From contig CANTHI010000276.1 in NCBI GenBank assembly GCA_947653505.1, forward strand, positions 1 through 5,471: a stretch of DNA of 5,471 bases. Direction: 5' to 3'. How positions within the stretch are numbered: position 1 is the first letter of the stretch; every line of letters starts with the position of its first letter. The position numbers and the translations under genes were made by a program. The stretch is from an uncultured Eubacterium sp. (lineage in GTDB: Bacteria; Bacillota_A; Clostridia; Lachnospirales; Lachnospiraceae). Shown here piece after piece: positions 5,433-5,471 of the stretch. A model generated the notes under the pieces. The model made no database searches. It had not been told where the DNA came from and worked only from the letters and a program-made list of their open reading frames with translations.

Positions 5433-5471
5433 CGCCACCTACTTCGCTCTGGCTGCCGCCAGCAGCTAAAG

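Larger units (their letters stand above)
4989..5471. other. 483-base gene-free right end
   Basis: This stretch holds the regulator's leader, operator candidate and promoter (to 5068), then about 60 unremarkable bases, then a repeat mosaic to about 5432 and a small hairpin CTGGC-TGCC-GCCAG (5449-5462). Several frames stay open (plus 5088-5297; minus 5470-5297) but lack ribosome sites and consist largely of repeat words, so none is called. Whatever lies upstream of the regulator starts beyond the window. Confidence 0.6.

Noticed and set aside
5429..5436. GGCGCGCC palindrome
   Set aside because: Isolated eight-base palindrome with no context to suggest a function.

Overview
The window looks like a piece of a Lachnospiraceae (Clostridia, gut Firmicutes) chromosome. 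The evidence is indirect: medium GC, strong AGGAGG-type ribosome binding sites, and a DHHW protein paired with a DUF4358 protein, a combination I associate with this family. The small interspersed repeats between genes are also of a kind I associate with these genomes. No RNA gene, transposase, CRISPR array or phage gene was seen. All five convincing genes lie on the minus strand, so transcription runs from high to low coordinates.

From the right end, 4989-5471 is gene-free. It holds a mosaic of short repeats (5131-5432) and then a well-formed promoter with an overlapping dyad (5019-5068) for a LacI-family repressor (3963-4988). Downstream of the repressor is a 499-base gene-free gap. It contains a second, rearranged and mostly inverted copy of the same repeats (3820-3931), a possible weak terminator, and the promoter and 5' stem-loop of the next gene. 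That gene encodes a YbaK/EbsC-family aminoacyl-tRNA deacylase (2984-3463). It is followed after 79 bases by an AEC-family membrane transporter (1990-2904), probably co-transcribed. A second transcription unit then starts from an extended -10 promoter with a dyad at its start site. It carries a secreted DUF4358 protein (1293-1889) and a membrane-anchored DHHW protein (10-1206), which is related to the AlgJ/AlgX SGNH-like acetyltransferases.

How the genes work together: the DUF4358-DHHW pair probably serves O-acylation of a cell-surface polymer, with an MBOAT acyltransferase expected just outside the window (inference). The deacylase is translation quality control. The AEC protein exports or exchanges an unknown small organic anion or amino acid. 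The LacI-family regulator has no sugar genes beside it here and may mainly control itself or distant targets. The least explained part is the repeat mosaic on both sides of the regulator: exact 24- and 26-base modules occur in opposite orientation across the gene, while another module keeps the same orientation.
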